Source: Agromyces archimandritae
Lineage (GTDB): Bacteria > Actinomycetota > Actinomycetes > Actinomycetales > Microbacteriaceae
Direction: 5' to 3'
Length of the DNA: 64,000 nucleotides
Assembly: GCF_018024495.1 (NCBI RefSeq)
Contig: NZ_CP071696.1
Coordinates: 2,418,001 to 2,482,000, forward strand
This document shows, in pieces, positions 25,849 to 34,186 of this stretch (its first letter is position 1; each line of letters opens with the position of its first letter). A program made the position numbers and the translations under genes. The notes beneath the pieces were generated by a model. The model was not told where the DNA came from, did no database searches, and saw nothing but the letters and a program-made list of their open reading frames with translations.

Positions 25849-27089
25849 GCGGGGCCGCGGGCGCTTCGGGTGCGGATGCCGGATCGCACCGCGACCGGCC
25901 GCGCGCCGCCGCATCCCGCGCGGCCGGGCCGCACGGCCTCGACGCCCGCATCGAGGTGCACCGCGGCGGCTTCGCCGCGCACGCGGAACTGCAGGTGGCC
26001 CCCGGCGAGGTGCTCGCCCTCATCGGCCCGAACGGCGCCGGAAAGTCGACGCTGCTGGCCGCTCTCGCCGGGCTCGTTCCGCTGGACGCGGGTGAGGTGC
26101 GCCTCGGCGGGCGACTGCTGGAGGGCCGCGTCGATCGCTCCGACGGCGCGTCGCGCCCCCTGCGCCTGCCGCCCGAGCGGCGCCGCATCGGGCTCCTGCA
26201 GCAGGATGCGGGACTGTTCCCGCATCTCAGCGTGCTCGAGAACGTCGCCTTCGGCGCCCGCGCGCAGGGCGTCCGCCGCGGCCACGCCCGTGCGGAGGCG
26301 GCGCGGCTGCTCGACGCGGTCGGCCTCGGCGGCTCCGGCGGCGGCCGCCCCGCGGAGCTCAGCGGCGGCCAGCGCCAGCGCGTCGCGATCGCCCGCGCCC
26401 TGGCCGCCCGCCCGGAGCTGCTGCTGCTCGACGAACCGTTCGCCTCCCTCGACGTCGAGGCGGCCGGCGAGATCCGGGCCCTGCTCGCCGGCATCCTCGT
26501 CGCCGACCGCATCCCGGCGATCGTCGTGAGCCACGATGTCATCGACGCGATCGTGCTCGCCGGCCGCATCGCCGTCGTCGAGCAGGGCGTGATCGTCGAG
26601 CAGGGAACGACCCACGGGGTGCTCCAGGCGCCGAGGACGCCGTTCGCGGCATCCATCGCGGGCTTCGTGCTCGTGCCGGGCACGGCCGCCGACGGCGTCC
26701 TCGACACCCCGGCCGGCACCTTCGCCTCGACGGAACCGGCCGGCTTCACCGGGCCCGGCGTCGCGCTCTTCCGCCCCGGGCGGGTCCGGGTGGTGGATGC
26801 CGCGGGCGCCGCCCCGGCATCCGCACCCGTGGCGGGCGGTCGCCCGAGGGGCGCCGAAGCGGCATCCGCACCCCGGCCGGTCCGCGCACCGAACCGCTGG
26901 GAGGCGCGCATCGCGGCCCTCCGCCCCGCCCCGGGCGGCGTCCGACTGCGGCTCGCCGTCGACGCGGGCGCGTTCGTCGACGCCGAACTCGACGCGCGCG
27001 CCGCCGAGGAGCTGCGTCCGGCCCCGGGCGCGCGCGTGCTCTGCACGATCGACCCCGCCGACGTCGCCCTCCACCCGGCCGCCGGCTGA
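25845..27089 (+). CDS. modC: Molybdate ABC transporter ATPase
   Basis: This 414-residue ATPase has Walker A GPNGAGKST, Q-loop LLQQDAGLFPHLSV, signature LSGGQRQRVAIARAL, Walker B LLLLDEPFASLD and H-loop VVSHD. A C-terminal TOBE-like half (from about residue 290) follows, interrupted by a proline/alanine-rich insert with PASAPVAGG and EAASAPRPVRAP. The first 35 residues are a low-complexity extension. The GTG start overlaps the modB stop by 4 bases. Confidence 0.93.
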   Translation: MSGAAGASGADAGSHRDRPRAAASRAAGPHGLDARIEVHRGGFAAHAELQVAPGEVLALIGPNGAGKSTLLAALAGLVPLDAGEVRLGGRLLEGRVDRSDGASRPLRLPPERRRIGLLQQDAGLFPHLSVLENVAFGARAQGVRRGHARAEAARLLDAVGLGGSGGGRPAELSGGQRQRVAIARALAARPELLLLDEPFASLDVEAAGEIRALLAGILVADRIPAIVVSHDVIDAIVLAGRIAVVEQGVIVEQGTTHGVLQAPRTPFAASIAGFVLVPGTAADGVLDTPAGTFASTEPAGFTGPGVALFRPGRVRVVDAAGAAPASAPVAGGRPRGAEAASAPRPVRAPNRWEARIAALRPAPGGVRLRLAVDAGAFVDAELDARAAEELRPAPGARVLCTIDPADVALHPAAG

Positions 27090-27691
27090 CCGCCCCGGCG
27101 CACCCCCGCATCCACCCGCGCGCCCGCCCCGCCCGGCAGCCCTCCCGCCCCGCCCCCTTGGCGCACCCCCTTGCGCAATGCAGGAGTGCGCGCGTGTCGC
27201 GCCCGGTTCTGCCGCATGGGCGGCGCGACACGCCGTGCGCGTTCCTGCATTGCGCAGAAGCCGGCAGCGTCGAGTTGCCGGATGCCCGGGCAGGGCGCGC
27301 CTCCTCCGCCCCTCCCGGGCAGCCCTCCCGCCCCCTTGGCGCCCCCGCTTGCGCAATGCAGGAGTGCGCGCGTGTCGCGCCCGGTTCTGCCGCATGAGCG
27401 GTGCGACACGCCGTGCGCGTTCCTGCATTGCGCAGAAGCCGGCGGCGTCGAGCTGCCGGATGCCCGGGCAGGCGCGCCTCCTCCGCCCCTCCCGGGCAGC
27501 CCTCCCGCCCCCCTTGGCGCACCCCTTGCGCAATGCAGGAGTGCGCGCGTGTCGCGCCCGGTTCTGCCGCATGAGCGGTGCGACACGCCGTGCGCGTTCC
27601 TGCATTGCGCAGAAGCCGGCAGCGTCGAGCCGCCGGATGCCGGGCAGGACGCGCCTCCTCCGGTCGACCGCGGTGGATGCCGCCGGCGCGC
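27090..27691. repeat. Tandem triplication (about 177 bp) carrying three 85-bp palindromic elements
   Basis: Between convergent modC and the beta-lactamase-fold gene lie three 85-bp elements at 27172-27256, 27350-27434 and 27527-27611, all in the same orientation and with starts 178 and 177 bases apart. The spacers (GAAGCCGGCAGCGTCGAG ... GGATGCC ... CTCCTCCGCCCCTCCCGGGC) are also nearly identical, so the whole 177-bp block was triplicated. No gene is seen. Confidence 0.9.
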
Positions 27692-28486
27692 CTACCCTGC
27701 GGCGCCGACCGCCCGCAGGTACGCGAGCTGCGCCCGCATCGAGGCTTCGGCGGCGAAACGGATCGCGGGTTCCACATCGGGGTAGACGGCGTCGGTGACG
27801 GCTTCGAGGCTCGCCCCGTCGCCGAGCCGGGCGAGGGCGGCGCGCACTTCTTCGAGCCGGGCGCGGCGGTGCGCGAGGTAGGCGGCGGCGAGCTCGCCGA
27901 CGGGCGCCCCGGCGGGGCCGTGCGCGGGCAGCGCGGTCGCCTGCCCGAACCCGGCGAGCCGTTCGAGGGACGCGAGGTAGTCGCCGAGCGAACCGTCCGG
28001 GTGGGCGACGACCGTCGAGCCGTGCCCGAGGATCGTGTCGCCCGTGAGCACGGCGCCGTGCTCGCCGTCGCCCGGCAGCACGAACGACACGGAATCGGCC
28101 GTGTGCCCGGGGGTCGCGAGCGCCTCGATCCGGAGGCCGGCGGCCTCGACGACGTCGCCGTCGGCGAGCGGGTCGGCGCCGGACGCGAACTCGGGGTCCG
28201 CCGAGCGAGACGGCGCCCCGGTGAGCTCCCGCAGGCGGGCGAGGCCCTCGACGTGGTCGGGGTGCCGGTGGGTGATGAGGATGAGCTCGACCGGGCGGGC
28301 TGCGAGGGCGGCGAGGTGCGCGTCGTCGGCTGGGCCCGGATCCACGACGACCACCCCGTCGGCGCCGGGCGCGGCGAGCACGTACGAGTTCGTGCCGCCG
28401 AGGGTCATCGGCCCCGGGTTCGGCGCGAGGACGAGGCGGGCGAACCGGCTCGCGGGGGTTCCGGGAAGGGCGTCTGCGGCATCCAC
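27692..28486 (-). CDS. Metallo-beta-lactamase fold hydrolase
   Basis: The 264-residue protein has the metal site THRHPDHVEG (HxHxDH-type with Arg-His-Pro), ATPGHTADS and GDTILGHGS, plus a C-terminal winged-helix-like region (VGELAAAYLAHRRARLEEV) as in the LACTB2/RNase-Z-related hydrolase subgroup. It starts FARLVLAPNPGPMTLGGTNSY, the typical N-terminus of that subgroup. Substrate unknown: thioester or phosphodiester hydrolysis is possible. The GTG at 28486 is chosen because the frame upstream runs into repeat sequence. Confidence 0.85.
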   Translation of the reverse strand: MDAADALPGTPASRFARLVLAPNPGPMTLGGTNSYVLAAPGADGVVVVDPGPADDAHLAALAARPVELILITHRHPDHVEGLARLRELTGAPSRSADPEFASGADPLADGDVVEAAGLRIEALATPGHTADSVSFVLPGDGEHGAVLTGDTILGHGSTVVAHPDGSLGDYLASLERLAGFGQATALPAHGPAGAPVGELAAAYLAHRRARLEEVRAALARLGDGASLEAVTDAVYPDVEPAIRFAAEASMRAQLAYLRAVGAAG

Positions 28487-28824
28487 CCGGGCAGTGTATC
28501 GGCCGCCGCCGCCGCGGCGCGGGCCTGGTGCGGATGCCGCGGGGCGGCGGCGCGGACCGGGTGCGGATGCTGCGGGGCGGCGGCGCGGGCCGGGTGCGGA
28601 TGCCGCGGGGCGGCGGCGCGGCGACGCACCGGATGCAGGCCACGGCCAGCGGGGAACCCCCGCTGCGGCCTGCTTTCGGCGACGCACGGTCATTCCGGCC
28701 TGCTTTCGGTGCGCGGGCAGCGGCGCGCGCGGGCGTCGCGCGCGGTGCGGATGCCGCGGGGCGGTGGTGCGGGGCCGGCGGCGGATGCCGCGGGCACCCG
28801 CGTATCCGCGGCTATCGTGAGGGG
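28487..28824. repeat. Degenerate tandem repeats between divergent genes
   Basis: The first half holds three to four imperfect copies of a unit of about 45 bp (GGTGCGGATGCCGCGGGGCG + GCGGCGCGG). The second half has a direct repeat CGGCCTGCTTTCGG about 30 bases apart. The promoter of the NUDIX gene is at the right end (TATCGT, 28813-28818). No further gene is seen. Confidence 0.7.
28813..28818 (+). promoter_or_regulatory. -10 box TATCGT, leaderless start
   Basis: TATCGT ends 6 bases before the ATG at 28825. Confidence 0.5.
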
Positions 28825-29598
28825 ATGGCCCCCGACGACGCAGCCTCGACCGCACCCGACCCCGCCGCCGCGACGGTGGTGCTGCTGCGCGACGGAGACG
28901 CCGGCCCCGAGGTGCTCCTGGCCCGCCGCCCCGATCACGGGTCGTTCGCGGGCGCCTGGGTGTTCCCGGGCGGCGCGGTCGACGAGGCCGATCGCGCCGC
29001 AGCGCGTGCCAGCACCGGCTCGGGCGTGGGGGCCGCCGGCACCGAAGATCCCGCGATGGATGCCGCACGCGCCGCCGCCGTCCGCGAGCTCGTCGAGGAG
29101 ACGGCGCTCGCCGCCGACCCGGTCGCGCTCGTGCCGTTCGCCCGCTGGTTCCCGCCGAAGGGCGCACCGAAACCGCTGGTGACCTGGTTCTTCGCGACCC
29201 CCGATCCGGGTGGGGAACTCGCGCTCGCGGCGGCGGAGCTCGTCGAGTCGGTGTGGATCCGGCCGGCCGACGCCCTTGCGAGGCATGCGGCGGGCGAGCT
29301 GATCCTGTTCCCGCCGACGTGGGTCACCCTCGACGCCTTCGCGGCCGATGCGTCGCTCGCCGCGGCCCTCGACCGGGTGCGGATCGGCGGCGTGGAGACG
29401 TTCCGCGGCCGGTTCCGGGCCGACCGCCTGGCCCTCTACTGGGAGGGCGACGAGCGGTTCGCGCTCGACCCCGAGAGCGACGCGACGCCGGCCCCGGGCG
29501 ACCCCGCGGCATCCACCCCCGACGACGCGCACCCCGCCGGCCCGGCCCGTCGCCTGCTCATGGACCGCACCCCCTGGCTCTACCTCCGCCGCCCGTAG
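28825..29598 (+). CDS. NUDIX hydrolase family protein
   Basis: This 257-residue protein has an N-terminal strand TVVLLRDGDAGPEVLLARR and the NUDIX box split by an insertion of about 25 residues: FPGGAVDEAD and then AAVRELVEETAL, which together supply the glycine, REXXEE and glutamate positions. Members of this larger NUDIX group hydrolyse nucleoside-diphosphate-linked or CoA-linked substrates in the cytosol. The C-terminus ends LLMDRTPWLYLRRP after a linker of Ala/Pro/Asp residues. Substrate not predictable. Confidence 0.8.
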   Translation: MAPDDAASTAPDPAAATVVLLRDGDAGPEVLLARRPDHGSFAGAWVFPGGAVDEADRAAARASTGSGVGAAGTEDPAMDAARAAAVRELVEETALAADPVALVPFARWFPPKGAPKPLVTWFFATPDPGGELALAAAELVESVWIRPADALARHAAGELILFPPTWVTLDAFAADASLAAALDRVRIGGVETFRGRFRADRLALYWEGDERFALDPESDATPAPGDPAASTPDDAHPAGPARRLLMDRTPWLYLRRP

Positions 29599-29960
29599 GG
29601 CGTGCTGCGGTCATCCCGCCGCGCTCGCCGCGCCCGCTGCGCCCGTCGCCCCAGGCCGCCGCACCCCTGCGCAATGCAGGAACGCGCACGGCGTGTCGCG
29701 CCGCCCACGCGGCAGAACGGCCGGCGACACGCGCGCGTTCCTGCATTGCGCAGCCTCGCCGGGGCAGGGAGCGCGGGGAGGGAGCGCGGAGCAGAGCGCG
29801 GGGAGGGAGCGCGGAGGAGGGAGCGCGGAGCAGAGCCCGGCGCAGGGAGCCGAAGCCGAGAGCCCGGCACCAACCCCGCACCAATCCCGCACCAACCCCG
29901 GCACCAACCCCGCGGCACCCCCTCAGACCGCGAACGAGCCCGAGGGGGCAGACTGGAACC
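29599..29960. repeat. Gene-free stretch with an 85-bp element and GA-rich and CCAA-rich short repeats
   Basis: An 85-bp palindromic element lies at 29668-29752 (same orientation as the copy at 23223). It is followed by about eight short GGAGGGAGCGCGGAGCAGAG-like units (29760-29850) and four CACCAACCCCGC units (29868-29915). The promoter for the downstream FAD protein should lie at 29930-29955. No gene is seen. Confidence 0.75.
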
Positions 29961-31385
29961 ATGGTGGATGTCACCGTCGTCGGCAGCGGACCGAACGGCC
30001 TCGCGGCCGCCGTGACCGCCGCGCGGGCGGGCCTCGAGGTGCGCCTCATCGAGGGGGCGGCAGTGCCCGGCGGCGGGCTGCGCACGGCCGAGCTCACCCT
30101 GCCCGGCTTCCGGCACGACGTGTGCTCGGCGGTGCATCCGGCCGCGGCGGCGTCGCCGTTCTTCGCGTCGATCGGCCTCGAAGACCGCCTCGAGTGGATC
30201 GTGCCCGAGCTCTCCTACGCCCACCCGCTGCCGGGCGGGGCCGGCCTGGCCTGGCGCGATCTCGACCGCACGGTCGACGGGCTCGGCCGCGACGGGCGGG
30301 CATGGCGGCAGCTCATCGGCCCCCTCGTCGACCGCATCGCGGGGGTCGTGGACTTCACCGGGCATCAGCTGCTGCGGTGGCCGGCCGACCCGGTCGCGGC
30401 GTTCCGATTCGCGGTGCGTGTGCTCGACCAGGGCACGCGGCCGCTGTGGAACGCCGATTTCCGCGGCGAGACCGCGCCGGCCTTGTTCACGGGGGTCGTC
30501 GCGCATGCGGCGGGGCGGATGCCGAACCTCGCCTCGGCCGGCGCGGGCCTGCTGCTCGCGGCGCACGCGCACGCCGGGGGGTGGCCGGTTCCGGCCGGCG
30601 GCTCCCAGGCGATCGCCGACGCGCTCCTCGCGGACTTCGCCGAGCACGGCGGCACCGTCGAGACCGGGCGCTTCGCGGCATCCATCGCCGAACTCGAACC
30701 CTCGCGGGCGATCCTGCTCGACACCTCGCCCGAGTTCCTGCGCACCGCCGAGCTGCCCGCCGGCTACGCGCGTGCCCTGGGCCGCTACTGTTACGGCTCG
30801 GGCGTCGCGAAGGTCGACCTCGCCGTCGGCGGCCCGATCCCGTGGGCGGATGCCGCGGTCGGCCTCGCCCCGACGGTGCACCTCGGCGGCACGCGCGCCG
30901 AGATCGCCGCCGCCGAGAACGAGGTGGCACGGGGGCGGATGCCCGAGCGCCCGTACATCCTGCTCGCCCAGCCGGGGGTGGTCGACCCGAGCCGGGCGCC
31001 GGCGCCCGCGCAGACGGTGTGGGCGTACCTGCACGTGCCGGCCGGATCCACCCGGCATGCGACCGAACTCGTGGTGCGCGAGATCGAACGGCACGCGCCC
31101 GGATTCCGCGATACCGTGCTCGCCTCGGCATCGACCTCGGCGGCGGGCCTGGCCGACTACAACCCGAACTACCCGGGCGGCGACATCTACACGGGGGCGC
31201 TGACGCTCCGGCAGATGCTGAAGCGCCCCGTCGTCTCGCCGGCACCGTGGCGGACCCCGCTGCCGGGCGTCTACCTGTGCTCGAGCGCGACGCCGCCGGG
31301 GCCCGCGGTGCACGGCATGAACGGCTGGTTCGCGGCCCGCCTCGCGCTCGCCGATCGCTTCGGGATCGAGCTGCCGCCGCTCTGA
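29961..31385 (+). CDS. FAD-dependent NAD(P)/phytoene-desaturase-like oxidoreductase
   Basis: The 474-residue protein begins VTVVGSGPNGLAAAVTAARAG (GxGxxG FAD loop with the PNGL variant typical of the phytoene dehydrogenase/amine oxidase group) and then LEVRLIEGAAVPGGGLRT. It ends with LPGVYLCSSATPPGPAVHGMNGW, the second FAD-binding segment. It is likely a cytosolic flavoenzyme; no carotenoid genes neighbour it, so a desaturase role is not supported. GTG at 29964 is an alternative start. A short 51-base gap separates it from the next gene. Confidence 0.8.
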   Translation: MVDVTVVGSGPNGLAAAVTAARAGLEVRLIEGAAVPGGGLRTAELTLPGFRHDVCSAVHPAAAASPFFASIGLEDRLEWIVPELSYAHPLPGGAGLAWRDLDRTVDGLGRDGRAWRQLIGPLVDRIAGVVDFTGHQLLRWPADPVAAFRFAVRVLDQGTRPLWNADFRGETAPALFTGVVAHAAGRMPNLASAGAGLLLAAHAHAGGWPVPAGGSQAIADALLADFAEHGGTVETGRFAASIAELEPSRAILLDTSPEFLRTAELPAGYARALGRYCYGSGVAKVDLAVGGPIPWADAAVGLAPTVHLGGTRAEIAAAENEVARGRMPERPYILLAQPGVVDPSRAPAPAQTVWAYLHVPAGSTRHATELVVREIERHAPGFRDTVLASASTSAAGLADYNPNYPGGDIYTGALTLRQMLKRPVVSPAPWRTPLPGVYLCSSATPPGPAVHGMNGWFAARLALADRFGIELPPL

Positions 31386-31424
31386 ACGTGCCGGGGCCCC
31401 GCGCGCGCCGGCCGCCTCGCGGCG

Positions 31425-31430
31425 TAGCGT
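31425..31430 (+). promoter_or_regulatory. -10 box TAGCGT, leaderless start
   Basis: TAGCGT ends 6 bases before the GTG at 31437. Confidence 0.5.
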
Positions 31431-31436
31431 GGAGGG

Positions 31437-32876
31437 GTGGAGTGGTTCGCCGCGACCGACTACGAGATCGCGCGCTGGATCCTGCAGCGGGGGGTCGCGG
31501 CGCTGGCGTTCGTCGCGTTCTGGTCGACCCTGAACCAGTTCCGCCCGCTGCTCGGCGAGCACGGGCTGCTTCCGGTACCGGAGCTGCTCGCGCGCGTGGG
31601 ACGGGGAAGGCGCCTCCGCGGCCCGACGCTCTTCGCCCGCGGCTACTCGGATGCGGGGCTCGTCGCCCTCGCCGTCGCCGGCATGTCCGTCGCGGCCCTC
31701 ATCGTCGTCGGGGTGCCGCAGCTCGCTGGGCCGTGGGCGCCGGCGGCCGCGTTCCTCGTGCTGTGGATCCTGTACCTCTCGGTCGTGAACGTCGGACAGA
31801 CCTTCTACGGCTTCGGCTGGGAGATGCTGCTCTGCGAGGCGCTGTTCACGGTCGCGTGGCTCGGGAGCGTGCACGAGGCGCCGCCGATGACGATCCTGAT
31901 CCTCGTGTGGTGGCTCGTGTTCCGGCTGGAGTTCGGGGCGGGGATGATCAAGATCCGCGGCGGGCGCGAATGGCGCGACCTCACCGCGCTCATGTACCAC
32001 CACGAGACGCAGCCGATGCCGGGGCCGCTCAGCCGGCAGGCGCATCTGCTGCCGGCGTGGTTCCACCGGGTGGAGGTCGTCGGCAATCACATCGCCCAGC
32101 TCGGCGTCCCGTTCCTGCTGTTCGTGCCGGGCCCGGTGGGCTCGACGGCGGCCGCGGTCGTGATCCTCACGCAGTTCTGGCTGATCCTGACCGGCAATTT
32201 CGCATGGCTGAACTGGATCACGGTGGTGCTCGCCGCTTCGGCGATCAGCGATTCGGCGTGGCATGCGGTGATCCCAGCGATCCCGAACGGGCCGGGTGCG
32301 GATGCCGGGCCGCTCCCGCTCTGGTGGCTGATCCTCACGCTCGCGGTCACGGCGCTCCTTGTCGCGCTCGCCTGGCCGGCGCTCCGGAACCTGTTCTCGC
32401 GCCGGCAGCTCATGAACGCCTCCTTCAACCGATACATGCTCCAGAACGCATACGGCGCGTTCGGCACGGTCACGAAGGAGCGCATCGAGATCGTCGTCGA
32501 GGGCACGACGGGCGAGCCCGGCGACGAATCGGGCTGGCGCGAGTACGGATTCAGGGGCAAACCCGGCGAGGTGCACCGGATCCCGCGGCAGTGGGCGCCG
32601 TACCATCTGCGGCTCGACTGGCTGATGTGGTTCCTGCCGCTCGGGCGCATGTGGGAGCCCTGGTTCGAGGTGTTCCTCATGCGACTGCTCGAGGCCGATC
32701 CGGCCACGCTCCGGATGCTCGCGCACGATCCCTTCGACGGGCAGCGCCCGAGGTACGTGCGCGCAGTCGCCTACCGCTACCGGTTCACGACGCACGCCGA
32801 GTTCCGCGCCGACCGTGCGCGCTGGCGCCGCATCCGCGAGGGCACGGTCGCGGGGCCGTCCTCCCTCGGGCCCTGA
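31437..32876 (+). CDS. Lipase maturation factor family membrane protein
   Basis: The 479-residue protein has about eight hydrophobic segments in its first two thirds, with the LMF1-family markers GFGWEMLLCEALF, WLVFRLEFGAGMIKIRGGREWRDLTALMYHHETQPMP (read in two parts) and NFAWLNWITVVL. The C-terminal third is soluble and includes WREYGFRGKPGEVHRIPRQWAPYHLRLDW, also a family block. In animals LMF1 assists lipase folding in the ER; the bacterial role is unknown. Monocistronic with its own leaderless promoter. Confidence 0.88.
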   Translation: MEWFAATDYEIARWILQRGVAALAFVAFWSTLNQFRPLLGEHGLLPVPELLARVGRGRRLRGPTLFARGYSDAGLVALAVAGMSVAALIVVGVPQLAGPWAPAAAFLVLWILYLSVVNVGQTFYGFGWEMLLCEALFTVAWLGSVHEAPPMTILILVWWLVFRLEFGAGMIKIRGGREWRDLTALMYHHETQPMPGPLSRQAHLLPAWFHRVEVVGNHIAQLGVPFLLFVPGPVGSTAAAVVILTQFWLILTGNFAWLNWITVVLAASAISDSAWHAVIPAIPNGPGADAGPLPLWWLILTLAVTALLVALAWPALRNLFSRRQLMNASFNRYMLQNAYGAFGTVTKERIEIVVEGTTGEPGDESGWREYGFRGKPGEVHRIPRQWAPYHLRLDWLMWFLPLGRMWEPWFEVFLMRLLEADPATLRMLAHDPFDGQRPRYVRAVAYRYRFTTHAEFRADRARWRRIREGTVAGPSSLGP

Positions 32877-32967
32877 TCGGCCGGGTGCGGCTCGTCATCC
32901 CGCGAGTGGATGCCGTGGCGCGCACACGACCGCGGCGGGGCGCCTGGCATCCCCCCGCCGCGGGGCG

Positions 32968-32973
32968 TAGGGT
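32968..32973 (+). promoter_or_regulatory. -10 box TAGGGT, leaderless start
   Basis: TAGGGT ends 7 bases before the ATG at 32981. A half dispersed palindrome (GCGAGTGGATGCCGTGGCGC) lies upstream at 32902-32921. Confidence 0.45.
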
Positions 32974-32980
32974 CGCTGGC

Positions 32981-34168
32981 ATGAAGCGGCGCGGATCCCG
33001 GAGAACCGAGACGGCACCCGAGCAGAAGCAGGCCGTCGGCACCGGCACGGCGGCCATCACACTGCCGGAGAAGCCGCAGGGCAACGGCCGCAAGCGCGGG
33101 GCGCAGCCGGCGCAGCCGCCCGGCGAGCTTCGCATCCACGCGTTCCGCGTCGGCTTCATCGGCGCCCTCGGGGTGCTCGCGGCGCTGCTGCTCGGCAGCA
33201 TCCTCGGCCAGCTGTCGACGGTCATCCTCTACGTCGTCTTCGCGGTCTTCCTCGCGCTCGGCCTCGACCCGCTGGTCAGCTGGCTCGAGCAGTGGATGCC
33301 GCGCTGGGTCGCGATCCTCGTCATCGTCGCGGCGGTCATCGGCGTGGTCGCGATCCTCGTGGCGACGATCGTGCCGATCATCATCGAGCAGACGACGACC
33401 GTCGTCGACAACTGGGACGAGATCATCGCCGGCATCGTCGGCAGCCCCTTCGTCGCCTGGGTGCAGAGCCTGCTGCCGGCCGACTTCGACATCAACTCGC
33501 AGATCCAGGACGCGCTGGCGTGGCTCGCCGACCCGTCGCACCTCGCCTCGCTCGGCGGCGGCGTGCTCGCCGTCGGCGCGGGCATCGCCGGCGGCTTCAC
33601 CGGCGTCGTCATCGTGCTCATCCTGATGCTCTACTTCATGGCGTCGCTGCGGGCGATGAAGGGCTATGCGGCGCGCTTCGTGCCGGCGTCCTCGCGCGGG
33701 AAGTTCCTGGAGCTCACCGCGGACATCACCGGCTCCGTCGGCCGCTACGTCATGGGACAGGGCGCGCTCGGCCTCATCAACGGTGTGCTGAGCTTCATCT
33801 ACCTGTCGATCATCGGCGCGCCGGCGCCGATCCTGCTGGCCTTCATCGCCTTCCTCGGCTCGCTCGTGCCGCTCGTGGGCACCCTGGCCGGTGCGATCAT
33901 CGTCTCGCTCGTGTGCCTGGCCGCTTCCCCGCTGACGGCGCTCGCGTCGATCATCTACTACCTCGTGTACATGCAGGTCGAGGCATACGTGATCAGCCCG
34001 CGCATCATGACCCGTGCGGTCGCGGTGCCCGGCGCGCTCGTCGTGATCGCGGCGGTCGCCGGCGGCACCCTGGGCGGCGTGCTCGGCGCGCTCGTGGCGA
34101 TCCCGGTGGCGGCCTCGCTCATCATCATCATCGAGAAGGTCCTCTTCCCGAGGCAGGACGCCGCCTGA
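32981..34168 (+). CDS. AI-2E family transporter-like permease
   Basis: The 395-residue membrane protein has a charged N-terminal cytoplasmic region of about 55 residues, then seven to eight hydrophobic helices, including the family segments FLALGLDPLVSWLEQWMPRW and GINGVLSF-like GALGLINGVLSFIYLSIIG, and PAPILLAFIAFLGSLVPLVG. The soluble loop with DNWDEIIAGIVGSP lies after the third helix. Proteins of this family have been linked to autoinducer-2 export or to ion transport; the substrate cannot be decided. Monocistronic; converges with the Eis-like gene 18 bases downstream. Confidence 0.85.
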   Translation: MKRRGSRRTETAPEQKQAVGTGTAAITLPEKPQGNGRKRGAQPAQPPGELRIHAFRVGFIGALGVLAALLLGSILGQLSTVILYVVFAVFLALGLDPLVSWLEQWMPRWVAILVIVAAVIGVVAILVATIVPIIIEQTTTVVDNWDEIIAGIVGSPFVAWVQSLLPADFDINSQIQDALAWLADPSHLASLGGGVLAVGAGIAGGFTGVVIVLILMLYFMASLRAMKGYAARFVPASSRGKFLELTADITGSVGRYVMGQGALGLINGVLSFIYLSIIGAPAPILLAFIAFLGSLVPLVGTLAGAIIVSLVCLAASPLTALASIIYYLVYMQVEAYVISPRIMTRAVAVPGALVVIAAVAGGTLGGVLGALVAIPVAASLIIIIEKVLFPRQDAA

Positions 34169-34186
34169 TCGCGGCATCCGCTCGGC

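Noticed and set aside
27090..27691. Small cysteine/arginine-rich proteins encoded in the 85-bp elements
   Set aside because: Open frames follow from the repeat itself, on both strands, without ribosome sites or domain similarity.
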